A stretch of DNA of 64,000 nt, taken from Cesiribacteraceae bacterium YIM B00369. Its GTDB lineage: Bacteria; Bacteroidota; Bacteroidia; Cytophagales; Cyclobacteriaceae. The stretch lies in contig JAFMYY010000020.1 in the NCBI GenBank assembly GCA_017948555.1, positions 62,001-126,000 on the forward strand, read 5' to 3'. The stretch's first letter is position 1; the number at the start of each line of letters is the position of its first letter. Positions 16,857 to 31,900 of this stretch are shown here, piece after piece. A program made the position numbers and the translations under genes. Under the pieces are notes generated by a model, which saw only the letters and a list, made by a program, of their open reading frames with translations, ran no database searches and was not told the origin of the DNA.

Positions 16857-17804
16857 ATGCAGAAATTTTTAGGAATAGATGTTGGGGGAACCGGCATCAA
16901 ATGTGGGATCGTAACAACAGAGGGAGAAATTTTACATCAGGTAAAGTATAATACCATCGACATCAGAAGGATGCCCTCCTTTATAGATGGTTTCATTAAC
17001 ATTGTTAATGACCTTCTGATGGAGTTTCCGGAAGTTCAGTACGTTGGTATAGGTTTACCGGGAACGCTGAATAAAGAAAGGACCCATACTATTGAACTTC
17101 CTAACATTCCGGAGCTGAAGGATGTAAACCTTATGGACCAGCTTAATTCTGCATTTCCTGAGCATACTTTTAATCTGGAAAATGATGCTAATGCAGCTGC
17201 TTTGGGCGAATTTCATTATTCTAAAGAAGACATGCCGGGCAATTTGATGTTTGTCACTTTAGGTACAGGCGTAGGCGGAGCTGCTATTATTGATGGGAAA
17301 ATATTTAAAGGCGGCGATGGCAATAGTATGGAGATTGGCCATATGATGTCGGAAGATGGGAAGCGCCTGGAAGAGCTGATTGGAAAAAAAGGCATATACT
17401 CCCTTGTCCACAACCGGCTTGGCTTCTATGCCGAAAGAACGAAGCTGTATGGTGAGGAAATGATCAATACCCGCCTGATGATTGAACTGGCTCATGCCGG
17501 CGACCCGCTGGTACTGGAGGTTTATGAAAAAGTAGGAACACTTTTAGGAGAGAACCTGGTATCACTGGTGAGGGTACTTGACATTAAAAACATATTGTTG
17601 GGCGGCGGAATTTCAGCAAGCTTTGAATTCCTGGGGCCAAAAATGCTGGAAATTATGCAGAAGAACCTCAGCCCATATTACACCAGGTCGCTTGTACTGA
17701 AAAAAGCAAGTCTTGGCAATGAGGCTGGCATCCTGGGAGCGGCCTCTCTGTGCTTCGATCCCGCAGCTGTTAAAAGCATCGCCGTAGAAAAGAATCGCCT
17801 ATAA
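16857..17804 (+). CDS. ROK-family sugar kinase-like protein
   Basis: The product has 315 residues of the ROK (repressor, ORF, kinase) family. The phosphate-1 loop LGIDVGGTGIKCGIV is at residues 5-19, the catalytic region ENDANAAALGEF is near residue 105, and the phosphate-2/adenosine motifs TLGTGVGGAAIIDG and LLGGGISASFEFLG follow. There is no DNA-binding extension, so it is a kinase rather than a repressor. The usual zinc motif after the EIGHM histidine (CxCGxxGCxE) is missing; the site reads EIGHMMSEDGKRLEELIGKK. That resembles polyphosphate/ATP glucokinase-like members. Likely role: phosphorylating glucose or a related sugar. It stands alone with its own terminator. Confidence 0.85.
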   Translation: MQKFLGIDVGGTGIKCGIVTTEGEILHQVKYNTIDIRRMPSFIDGFINIVNDLLMEFPEVQYVGIGLPGTLNKERTHTIELPNIPELKDVNLMDQLNSAFPEHTFNLENDANAAALGEFHYSKEDMPGNLMFVTLGTGVGGAAIIDGKIFKGGDGNSMEIGHMMSEDGKRLEELIGKKGIYSLVHNRLGFYAERTKLYGEEMINTRLMIELAHAGDPLVLEVYEKVGTLLGENLVSLVRVLDIKNILLGGGISASFEFLGPKMLEIMQKNLSPYYTRSLVLKKASLGNEAGILGAASLCFDPAAVKSIAVEKNRL

Positions 17805-17835
17805 TAAAATCTCCCCTAAAGGGAATAAAAATAAT

Positions 17836-17887
17836 AAGCCACAGCACCGTCTCTGAAAAAGGCGTTTGCTGTGGCTTTTTTATTTTT
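17836..17887 (+). terminator. Rho-independent terminator after the ROK gene
   Basis: An 11-bp stem, AAGCCACAGCA (17836-17846) with TGCTGTGGCTT (17867-17877), is followed by a T-rich tract. It lies 32 bases after the ROK stop. Confidence 0.9.
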
Positions 17888-18235
17888 ACTTCTCTTAATT
17901 TTTCACTTCAACACCTGGTTCAAAGACACCTCTCCTGCAATCTTCCACAGGATAATTTTTTCTCTTATCCTAATCGGCCCACTTCATTTAAATCCGCCCA
18001 CCGTTTCATAACACTATTCATTTTAATTTTGATGAATATTTTCAAAAATAATGCATTGTAAGGATAATGAAATAACAGGCTTTTTACAGACAAGCCCTGA
18101 TGCTAAGTTTGGGCTGTGGTAATGAACGCCTAACCACCTTCCTTTCTTTTACTTATCCGGTATCTATAGGAATATTATTGCAATCTATTAATCACAATCA
18201 ACAATTATTATCCGCAATTTTTAACAAAGTGCATT
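17888..18235. other. Intergenic region before the collagen-like lipoprotein gene
   Basis: These ~350 AT-rich bases show no gene. A possible -7 box lies at 18104-18111; nothing else stands out. Confidence 0.5.
18104..18111 (+). promoter_or_regulatory. Candidate Bacteroidota -7 box
   Basis: TAAGTTTG fits TAnnTTTG, and the surrounding gctaagtttgggctg differs at one base from the sequence at 12151-12165. The leader to the start at 18236 would be about 115 bases. A -33 TTTG is not evident. Confidence 0.35.
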
Positions 18236-19261
18236 ATGTTTAACAAGTTGAAACTATCTTTATTTGTGTTGATGGCCTCCGGCCTCATGTTATCATGTGC
18301 TGATGATGCCGCAGGTCCTGCCGGCCCACAGGGAGAACAAGGCGAACAGGGGTTACCAGGCGCTGATGGCCCGGAGGGTGCTCCAGGTGTTGGTGGCTAT
18401 TATAAATTGGGCTGGCTGGAAGGAAATGTAAAAGGAACACGCCGGGATGGAACTGCTTTTGAGGAAGCCTTTAAGTTTGAATATACCGGAGACAATATGA
18501 CAGGCTTCAGAGAGGAAGAAGGAAAAAAATATTTAGGTGTTTATCGTGGCAACTCCGATTACAGCAATTATTTATCCTTACGTCTATATAGGGACAGCAA
18601 CAATAATTTTCTGCCATACTACCCATCTTACGCTGTTGAATTTCGGTTAAAGAAAGAGTTGGATGCAAACACCCTTTTTATGGTGGATGCTGAACCTTAC
18701 TTTCTGGAGACAGAAAGTTATATCACTAATATTTCTGATGAAAAAAATAAGCTCTATAATTTTCGCAAAAGCTCCAATGGGAAAGTATACTTTACCACAA
18801 GCAGCTATAATGGACCTGCGACTGCGGATGAAGGAGTCTATTATTTTGAGAATACCACAAATAATCATGATTTATACTACAGCCGGACAACAGGGGCTTT
18901 AGTAGGTATATATAATAATGAGGCGCGGGAATACATTGAAGAAGGTGATTTATTTGACCTTTACAATCAAATTAAATACGCTTATAATAATGAAGCAGGT
19001 GGTTACGTATTTTATGATGTTGCAAGCGGAAATTCATTACATGAGGTGGTGCCTGCTATCCCTGCAGATGAGCTAACCATTTCAAACTTTACACAAGACG
19101 AAACTTCAGGAGTTATTACGTTTGATTACAATATTAAAATCAGTGGAAAGGGATTAAATTCCAGCAGAACCAATTCAACCCATAATGACTTAACCATTAC
19201 AGGATCCTTTAACTCGGGAGGAAAGGTCTATAAAAACACTGCTTACCGTACCAAAAAGTAA
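18236..19261 (+). CDS. Lipoprotein with collagen-like Gly-X-Y repeats
   Basis: The protein has 341 residues. The signal peptide ends in LMLSC with Cys21, so it is lipidated. Directly after it come about nine Gly-X-Y triplets (GPAGPQGEQGEQGLPGADG, then further repeats to GVGG), a collagen-like stalk spanning ~residues 27-54. The remaining ~285 residues are a beta-rich domain with many Tyr and Asn (YYSRTTGALVGIYNNEAREY, TGSFNSGGKVYKNTAYRTKK) that I do not recognise. Short collagen stalks in bacterial lipoproteins usually trimerise and hold a head domain away from the membrane; that role here is inference. It is a single-gene unit bounded by terminators. Confidence 0.8.
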   Translation: MFNKLKLSLFVLMASGLMLSCADDAAGPAGPQGEQGEQGLPGADGPEGAPGVGGYYKLGWLEGNVKGTRRDGTAFEEAFKFEYTGDNMTGFREEEGKKYLGVYRGNSDYSNYLSLRLYRDSNNNFLPYYPSYAVEFRLKKELDANTLFMVDAEPYFLETESYITNISDEKNKLYNFRKSSNGKVYFTTSSYNGPATADEGVYYFENTTNNHDLYYSRTTGALVGIYNNEAREYIEEGDLFDLYNQIKYAYNNEAGGYVFYDVASGNSLHEVVPAIPADELTISNFTQDETSGVITFDYNIKISGKGLNSSRTNSTHNDLTITGSFNSGGKVYKNTAYRTKK

Positions 19262-19283
19262 TCGAAGTAATTAAGCACATTTC

Positions 19284-19327
19284 AAAGAGGCAAAATCAGG
19301 CTGATACCTGAGTTAGCCTCTTTTTTT
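19284..19327 (+). terminator. Rho-independent terminator after the collagen-like lipoprotein gene
   Basis: AAAGAGGC (19284-19291) pairs with GCCTCTTT (19316-19323), with a short inner hairpin, followed by a T tract. It begins 23 bases after the stop. Confidence 0.85.
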
Positions 19328-19432
19328 GTGTCATCCCCTTTACCAAAGCGGCCGGATATCGCCTATAATCAGAGGACTAAATTAAAAGGCAGTACACATG
19401 GAAATATCCAGGGCTTGTAATAGTAAAGCAAT

Positions 19433-21082
19433 CTAAAACGCTTTTATCTCCATTATTTTCTGTTCAAATTCTTCATTAGATAGCAGCGACTTGTTTTTTA
19501 CTTTTGTTTTATAGTTATAAATGGTCCTTACCGAATATTCCATAATCCGGGCAATTTGCTCATGATCCTGAATTCCTATACGGATAAGGGCAAAAATCCT
19601 TAATTCGATGTTCAGCAACTCATCATTTTTAGGGGTAAACCTATCCTCCTCTTTAAAATAAGCGTTAAAAACAGGAATAAAATCAGGGAATAGCTTCAGG
19701 AATATCCGGTCGAATCCCTTATAAAGTAATTCCCGCTCTTTTTTAAGATTGACCGAGTCCATTACATGGCCTATCTCGTCGTACTTCCTGCTCATGAGCT
19801 TCCTGTGAATGCTCTTTTTGAACTTGTCTATTTTCTCAAGATATTCGGTGTACATATTGAAAGAGTAGCCAATATACTCTTCTTTAATGCTGTTCGCCTC
19901 CAGGAGCTTTGCATTGGTTTCCTGGAGCATGGTATTCGTTTCCTGTAATTTATTATTTAAGGTTTGGAGGTTTACATTTGCTTCTGTAACCACCCGCTTT
20001 GCCTGCCTTAACTGCTTTAACTGCTTAAAAATAATAAAGGCAAATATTACTACCAATAACGACAGCAGCGAAACCGCAATGGAAAAAATCAACAAACGGC
20101 TGCGCTGGCTTTCCACTGTGGCAAGCCGCTCGCCTTCAATAACCGGAAGAATGGCGGCCACCTGAATTTTCCGTTGTTTGGCCCCGTAAAAATCCGCATC
20201 TTTCAGAGCCTGCTTAATATAGTCATAGGCCCTGCTTTCATCGCCGCTTTGGTACAAATATTCTGCCAGGGTCATCAGGGCCACCCCTTCCTTTACAGAG
20301 GCTTTCATATCGGCAATAGCTGCCCTGGCCATCATGTTTATCCCTTTTTCCACCTCTCCCCTATTGTAATAAATACTGCCCAGTGAATTCGCCGCCATGG
20401 CATACTGGTTCAGGGTGGGATTGAATTGCTCCAGAATCATCTGAAAATTCTCCCTTGCACCTTCTTCATCTGCTATTCCCTGCTTCATCCCTCTCATAGC
20501 ATACCAGGGCAGCGTATTTTTTTCTAAAAGCGCAAGAGCTGAATCGGCATAGCTTTTTCCTGCTTCGGCATATAGCGGTGAATACCAGGTATCCTGTGTA
20601 AAGCCGGAAAGGTCGTAAAAGCTGCGCGCCATCAGGGAATAGTATTGAGTTTTAATACTATCAGGCAAAGGCGCAGGCTTTACGGTGTTTAAAGAATCCA
20701 TTGCTTCTTTATACATTCCTGAAGAAAGCAGGGTATGACTTAACTGCAGTTTTGCATAAGCCTGCCGGGCCGGATCGTTCAGCTGCCTGGCTGTTTCCTG
20801 CAGCTTTACGGCATAGGAAAAAGCTGAATCATATTTGAATGGCCTGTATTCATTATGAAGCAGCTTATATATGTTAAACCTCTCCTCCGTGGAAAGCCTG
20901 TTTTCCCGTAGCCGGCTGCGCAGTTGTGCTATGCTCTCCTGCTTTTGGCTGATGTAAATCCCCTTGTTTTCAATTACATGGCTAAGTTCCTGCAGCAGAC
21001 TGTCGGTTTGGGCAAAGGCTGCGGGCATATAAACCATGAAAAGAACAGTAAAAAGTAAATCCTTAAGTTTTATAAAGGTCAT
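19433..21082 (-). CDS. SusR-like membrane-spanning regulator (DUF6377 type)
   Basis: The 549-residue protein begins with a signal peptide (cut near residue 25). A periplasmic helical/TPR region follows (~30-320; YAKLQLSHTLLSSGMYKEAM, SLGSIYYNRGEVEKGINMM). Next are one membrane helix (~330-352, LLIFSIAVSLLSLLVVIFAF), a coiled coil with repeated LQETN/LLEAN units (~365-400), and a cytoplasmic C-terminus with a LuxR-like helix-turn-helix (NIELRIFALIRIGIQDHEQI, then ARIMEYSVRTIYNYKTKVKN). This layout matches Bacteroides SusR, the maltose-responsive activator of the starch system. The SusB-like GH97 gene lies directly upstream on the same strand but behind a terminator, so a separate promoter is expected. 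It probably senses an alpha-glucan fragment; no SusCD pair for starch is nearby. Confidence 0.85.
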   Translation of the reverse strand: MTFIKLKDLLFTVLFMVYMPAAFAQTDSLLQELSHVIENKGIYISQKQESIAQLRSRLRENRLSTEERFNIYKLLHNEYRPFKYDSAFSYAVKLQETARQLNDPARQAYAKLQLSHTLLSSGMYKEAMDSLNTVKPAPLPDSIKTQYYSLMARSFYDLSGFTQDTWYSPLYAEAGKSYADSALALLEKNTLPWYAMRGMKQGIADEEGARENFQMILEQFNPTLNQYAMAANSLGSIYYNRGEVEKGINMMARAAIADMKASVKEGVALMTLAEYLYQSGDESRAYDYIKQALKDADFYGAKQRKIQVAAILPVIEGERLATVESQRSRLLIFSIAVSLLSLLVVIFAFIIFKQLKQLRQAKRVVTEANVNLQTLNNKLQETNTMLQETNAKLLEANSIKEEYIGYSFNMYTEYLEKIDKFKKSIHRKLMSRKYDEIGHVMDSVNLKKERELLYKGFDRIFLKLFPDFIPVFNAYFKEEDRFTPKNDELLNIELRIFALIRIGIQDHEQIARIMEYSVRTIYNYKTKVKNKSLLSNEEFEQKIMEIKAF

Positions 21083-21273
21083 CTCGATAAGCTACATGAA
21101 TTACCTGAAGATACTTCAATTTAGCTTTTCCCCAAATTAACTTTTTCATGTTTTCCAAAAGCATGTATACTCACAGTTAAAGTGATGATTTATTACTACT
21201 GCAGGCACCCTGACATTTCTGCCACCTGTATACCTGCAAAAAAACAGAAAGCCAATTTTCGATTGTGCCAGAC

Positions 21274-21311
21274 AAAAAAATTGCCGCCCCTTTAATAAAA
21301 AGAGCGGCAAC
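21274..21311 (-). terminator. Rho-independent terminator after GH97
   Basis: TTGCCGC (21281-21287) pairs with GCGGCAA (21304-21310), with an inner CTTT/AAAG stem. On the minus strand it is followed by a run of seven T at 21274-21280. It lies 29 bases past the GH97 stop. Confidence 0.9.
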
Positions 21312-21338
21312 TTTTACTATTGAATAAGTCTGAAATTT

Positions 21339-24041
<2,703 letters not shown>

Positions 24042-24079
24042 AACTTTTGATACAGCTCTGCCAGACTGTATCAAAAGTT
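24042..24079 (-). terminator. Perfect 14-bp hairpin after katG
   Basis: AACTTTTGATACAG (24042-24055) and CTGTATCAAAAGTT (24066-24079) form a perfect stem with a 10-base loop, eight bases past the katG stop. The T tract after it on the minus strand is broken, but position and stem strength fit a terminator. Confidence 0.75.
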
Positions 24080-24087
24080 CAATCATT

Positions 24088-26870
<2,783 letters not shown>

Positions 26871-27410
26871 TTATTGATTTAAAATTTCGTACCAAATGCA
26901 TTTTTCATACCCGGGGTAATCTTTCAGTTTTGGATGGTTAAACTCTCCCATTTTAACCATTCCAATCTTCTTCATTACATTTTCCGATTTTTTATTGTTC
27001 AATGTGCAGGTTGAGATTACTCTGTTAAGCTTTAAGTCTCTGAATGCAAATTCCAGACACCTTACTGCCCCCTCCGTCGCATATCCTTTTCCCCAGGCAG
27101 ATCTTTTTAACCGCCATCCGATATCTGTTGCAGGGGTAAATTCTGCTTCATAGTTCTGAAAGGCTAAACCAATAAATCCGATCAATTCTCCTGTATCTAA
27201 GAGCTCGGTTGCAAAATAGTTGTATCCATTCCTGTCGTAATGGCTTTGTAGCCGATCTATAAAATCCTTAGTCTCCTGTTGAGTTAATGGATTCGGGAAA
27301 TGCTCCATAACTTCTGAATCTGCATTTATTTCCGAAAATTCAGGAAGGTCATCCTTTCTCCAGTTACGGAAGCCAAGTCTTTCAGATTTGAAAATATATT
27401 TCTCTTTCAA
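26871..27410 (-). CDS. GNAT acetyltransferase, RimJ/RimL type
   Basis: The 179-residue protein has the GNAT fold of the RimJ/RimL-like group: SERLGFRNWRKDDLPEFSEI at the N-terminus, the acetyl-CoA pyrophosphate loop at RLKRSAWGKGYATEGAVRCL, and the LNRVISTCTLNNKKSENVMK segment followed by KIGM. It would transfer acetyl from acetyl-CoA to an N-terminal amine or small-molecule amine; the substrate is unknown. Length is normal for the family. It stands alone, 171 bases from the beta-barrel gene on the same strand. Confidence 0.9.
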   Translation of the reverse strand: MKEKYIFKSERLGFRNWRKDDLPEFSEINADSEVMEHFPNPLTQQETKDFIDRLQSHYDRNGYNYFATELLDTGELIGFIGLAFQNYEAEFTPATDIGWRLKRSAWGKGYATEGAVRCLEFAFRDLKLNRVISTCTLNNKKSENVMKKIGMVKMGEFNHPKLKDYPGYEKCIWYEILNQ

Positions 27411-27581
27411 TTTCCCGATGTTTGATTAGTAATGATTAACATCAGCCAAAGTACAATAAATCAATTATCAAAATCCAATTCAAATATCTGATACCTATGA
27501 GGTTGTTTATTATATAGAATTTGTGCATGAATCTTCAGGATCAGACCTGAAAACCTGTTTGTTTGGTTTTGTACGTTTTTT

Positions 27582-28196
27582 TCATCTTCTGATCAGGTAA
27601 TAATTAATGCCAAACTGGAAAACACGGTTTGCTCCGGATTTGGATTCTCCCACTGCCTGTCCTGTATTATCCCGATCAATTGCTTTAATTAGTCCATCAA
27701 ACCCATAAATATATCTTACTTCAGCAGAAAATTTCGAATTCAATAAATAATTTAAACCAAAAGCTGCTCCTATATCCGGTTTTTCAAAGTGGTCTGTCGT
27801 GTCGAAACTTTTTCCATCAAATCCTGAAGTAGCATTCATTAAATACCCTAATTCAGGTCCGGCAAGTAAAGTCAGTTTGTTAATTGGCTGAAAACCTAAA
27901 AGCAGTGGCAAGTTTATATAATGGAAATGAGTATTTCCAGGGTCATCAAATTGAGTTGCCGGAGTTTTACTACCTTTCAATGAATACAAGAGCTCCGGCC
28001 TGAAAATAAACTTTTTACTGATTTTCAATTCTGACAGTAAACCGGCATTCAGTCCTGCTTTCATTTTACTATCTCTCACTATGGAGGTAGTGTTAGTAAG
28101 ATTTAGTCCTCCTTTTATTCCAAAGTTAAATTGTCCAAAAGCCAGTCCATTAAAAGAGACTAAAAGACAGAAGAGTATAAGGTATTTCTTTATCAT
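27582..28196 (-). CDS. Outer-membrane beta-barrel protein (PorT/porin-family type)
   Basis: The 204-residue protein has a signal peptide (cut near residue 21) and an eight-stranded beta-barrel pattern of the Bacteroidota outer membrane beta-barrel family. It begins with FNFGIKGGLNLTNT and ends in VFQFGINYYLIRR, with alternating hydrophobic strands such as LLLGFQPINKLTLLAGPELG and FSAEVRYIYGFDGLI between. These small barrels are common and mostly of unknown function; they do not necessarily form pores. No partner gene is clear. Confidence 0.85.
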   Translation of the reverse strand: MIKKYLILFCLLVSFNGLAFGQFNFGIKGGLNLTNTTSIVRDSKMKAGLNAGLLSELKISKKFIFRPELLYSLKGSKTPATQFDDPGNTHFHYINLPLLLGFQPINKLTLLAGPELGYLMNATSGFDGKSFDTTDHFEKPDIGAAFGLNYLLNSKFSAEVRYIYGFDGLIKAIDRDNTGQAVGESKSGANRVFQFGINYYLIRR

Positions 28197-28355
28197 ATTT
28201 CAGGTGGTTAATACAGCACATATCAGGATTAAATATAGCAACAGCTTATATTAAACAGCCAGCTCACTATCCGCATACATAAAGGTTGTAAAGGGCAGTA
28301 TAATTTGCTGTTCCAACAAATTAGCCGATGTTATTTTTGGGTTGTAACCCGTTTA

Positions 28356-28722
28356 TCATCTTATTTTCACCAATTCTCCGTCATCAAACCCAGTTGTAAT
28401 TGCCTTTGCGTTTTGTAAAAATGTCTTGTCCAATAATCCCTCTTTTTCTAAATCTTTCAACGATCTTTCGCTATAACAAGGGTAAAATCCCATGATTTTG
28501 TTTGAAGGTCATCAGGAAACCTAAGGTATCTGTATGGCTTTTCAGGTGGTTCAATTCATGCCCAATCATCATCCTCTTCAGAATATTCGAATCCACCAAC
28601 AATATACAATATAAATCCTTTATCACTTTCAAATAGTCGAAATTGCAGGCAATCACATCAACTGGAGGTATTCCATCGAATCTCTCAATATTGTTTAGCC
28701 AATCTATGAATTCTTTTTTCAC
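28356..28722 (-). pseudogene. Decayed gene for a small acidic protein, two frameshifts and a stop
   Basis: Reading from the ATG at 28722, an 83-codon frame stops at 28471, but its later half is low-quality sequence. Shifting frame at about 28631-28635 restores a coherent protein (DKGFILYIVGGFEYSEEDDD, then WA) that meets a TGA at 28556-28558. It continues in the same frame (EKPYRYLRFPDDLQTKSWDF) and, after a second shift near 28461-28465, runs on (LKDLEKEGLLDKTFLQNAKA) to a stop at 28356. The reconstructed protein has about 120 residues and a start (KKEFIDWLNNIERFDGIPPV) resembling small cytosolic proteins sometimes found as toxin-immunity or SMI1-like proteins; I cannot assign a family. Two frameshifts plus a nonsense codon make it a clear remnant. 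Confidence 0.75.
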
Positions 28723-28961
28723 CTTTCAAGCTTTGTGTGGTCTTAAAATGGGTTAAAACGGTTTTAAAAAGACAACAAACTTGTGTTTTTATCTGATAAA
28801 GTCTTGGTTGTTTGCGGGAGGCAACTTATGCCTTTTAGTAAATAAATCCAAACGGTCCATTGGTAATTGTAGCCGGGTATAACTATTAGCCCAAAAGCTG
28901 TAACTGCATATATTTTAAACCTGCCATTCCGCAGCTGTTAATTTTCCACTTGCAAAATTCA

Positions 28962-31900
28962 TTAATTATGCCCTGCAGTTAACCATGCTACCACAGGGCC
29001 CTCAGCCGGAGCTTTCAGGGAAACCACCTTCCCTCCGGAAATCTTCTTTTTAGCAGGAGTAATCTCTCCTGTATGCGGATTTATCCAGTTCAGGGTATAG
29101 CGCTTTTCATCATCCTGTAAATCTATTTTCAGCTCCGGGCTTTCGGAAAAGAGAATGTAGCCGCGTCCTTTTTTACCTGATATGTACAGCTCCGGATCCT
29201 GCCGGTTCTGTTTCAGCGGTTGCATATGAGCTGCATCTTCATGAAATTTCTTATTGCCGATTACAGGAATCCGGGCCAGAGAGCCGCCACCCATAAAGAC
29301 AGCCCATTCAGATAATTCTGCTCCACCGCGGGAATAAACAATTGCTTTTTCGGGGTACATGGAGCGAAACTCCTGTACGGCACGGTAAATCTGATCAAAG
29401 GAAGTTTCTCCAACCTCAAGTATACGTGCATACTGGCGCTGGGCAAGGCTCACTCCTCCTGCGGGCGCATATAAGCTGCCGTCTTTCCTGTACTGCCATT
29501 GGATTACATCAATAACATCGACCAGAGCTGCGCGTTCCGGATCGTTCAGAATGGCATCCTGCACCTCTTTAGTTCCCGGAAGCATTACCATTACATCCTG
29601 CCCGCTTTCCTTTTCCCAATTCCCTATTACATCCAGCCAGAATTGAACGAAATGCAGCGGACCTGTATACTCCACCCCAAGGTGATGAATTACATTGGTG
29701 TTGTCTTCAAAATTCTCCAGGCTTTTCCGGATGTAAGCCCGGTGAAGCTGATTACGCACCACATGGGTGGTATCATAAAATTCTTCAGCCATGTAAATCC
29801 GCTTATCACCCGCATAGGCCGGATTTTCGGCAAAGCCTGTATTGTTGATGTTGTTGGCTGTTCTCCAGGGGTAATCAGCCCAGTGCGCTCCTTCTTCAAT
29901 AATATTATGCTGCAGGTAATGCTCCTGAATAAAAAGAAGTCCGTTTTGATCTGCCAGGTCAGCAAACTGCTTCAGCCGGAGCCAGTACCAGCTGTTCCAT
30001 CTGGTAAGATCGTATTTACTCAGCCTGTCGAAGGCCTCACCCTCTCCGCTCCTGCTGAATGGCTGCTCGTAAAAAGGTGTCCAGACATCGGCATCGGCCC
30101 GGCGGACCCGCGCATGGTCGTCGCGCCGGCGCTCGTACCAAAGGGCCGGAAAGCTTTGCATGGCAACCACATTATTCCTGAGCATATCACTTACAAGAGT
30201 ATCTAAATTATCGGTGAGCCCTCTGCCCGTCCGCCCCGGCACAAAGCGGACAAGATTTGGCGGTGCTTTAGCCATGTCGCCGGGCCTTGTGGAGCCCCGC
30301 CACATGGATGTGCGGTTTTTTCTTCCTGTCAAAGCCTGTCTGCCCCGCACAATCCACCCGTTCCTGATGGAAACAGCGGGAGCCTTTTCAGCTTTTTCAG
30401 CTTTAGCATTAATTTTTATCTTACTTATGCTTCCCGCTCCGGATACATCTGAATGAATCGGGTACTTCTCAATCATCCTGTCAATCCAGGTATCCATAGT
30501 TAAATCCGGCGTTCTTGCCTGTTCACTCAGCTCTGCTGCCAGTTCTGGAGAAGGCGCAGAGGTCCGGGTGGTTTTATAAGTGAGTATTTTTTCTTCTTCC
30601 GGAGATTTTTTACCCGTACGGGCCTGCAGCTGAGCGTAGAAAAAGCTTTCCGGCTTTACAAAAGAGTTGGCCAGTTCATGGTGCCCGTTTCCGTACCCCT
30701 GCCCCCAATAAGCATAGGTCCAGTTTTGTGCACCCGGAGGAGCCGGCAACAATATTTTAGCCGCCCGCGATTGCCAGATAAGGGAGTTGGCGGCACTCCA
30801 TCCGCCTCCCTGCCCGTCCACATCACGGTATGCCAGGCTGATTGCTCCCCCATCAACCGTCAATTTGTCGAACAGCACACCACTTGCCCAGCCACCAATG
30901 GCCCCGCTAAAATTATATGGCATATAGGAGTAGCACTGCACAAAGGCATTAGGGCCGGGGGTGGTAAAACCAACTGAAAAAGCATGGTAGCCAAATTCAG
31001 CATAGCAACGCTGGAAAAGCACCTGCTGCCCCAGTGTGTGAAAGGAATACCGGCGGTGGTTCCCCACCTCACCCACAGGAGCCAGCGATTTACAGTCTTC
31101 AACCGTAATGCGCCCGGCAGTTTCCCAAACAGCTACAGCAGAACTCACAAAGTGCTCTGCCACCACACGGCGCACCCAGGAGTCGCGGACATTCTCCAGG
31201 GTAACAGCCATCCAGCGATGGTTTTCGTCTTTGGCATTCGTTTCATCATAAGCCGATATGCACCTGAGGTTTTCCACACCTACGTTTCTTATCTGCCCCT
31301 CCCAACGATATTTGGCCACATTGCCTCCTCCGTATTGTGGGTCGAGGGAGTTTGTAAGCGGAACATCAAGGATAATAGCCTCCTGTGAAACAGCAACCAC
31401 CTGCCGGTACCAGTTCTGGTCGAAATCGCCTGTTTTCCAATGAGTAAGCGGGTAATCTACATAAATCCCGATTTTATCGGCCCCGATATCCTCAATCCAT
31501 TCCTGGGTTGAGGGCCTGTTAACAATAACGTGGTCCCCTGCTTTAAAAGAATGTCCGTTTTTAAAGGTTAATTTATTTGTGTTAACCGGAAAGTAAGTTT
31601 CCGCCAGCTGAACAGCTTCCTCTGTTTTCCTATTGTCAATGCCTGCAATTCTTATAAGTGTTTCCCTGTCTGTACCTGTTCCGGACAATATTGTTCCATC
31701 CCTGCCCGGGCCACTGCCCCGTAATACCACTCCCGAACTGCTTATGGTTAATGACCCTGCAATTTTAAACGTGCCTTTCCCCAGCAGAACAGCACCACGA
31801 AACCCCTGCTTATCCGGGGGAAGGGAGGCTACATAATTAATAGCTTTCTGGATGCTCTCTGTAGCATCGCCTTCAGGCGCAGTTACTGTCGCCCTGACCT

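Noticed and set aside
29499-30206. 235-codon plus-strand open frame opposite the beta-helix gene
   Set aside because: It is antisense to the supported beta-helix gene, with no start signal, signal peptide or known motif.
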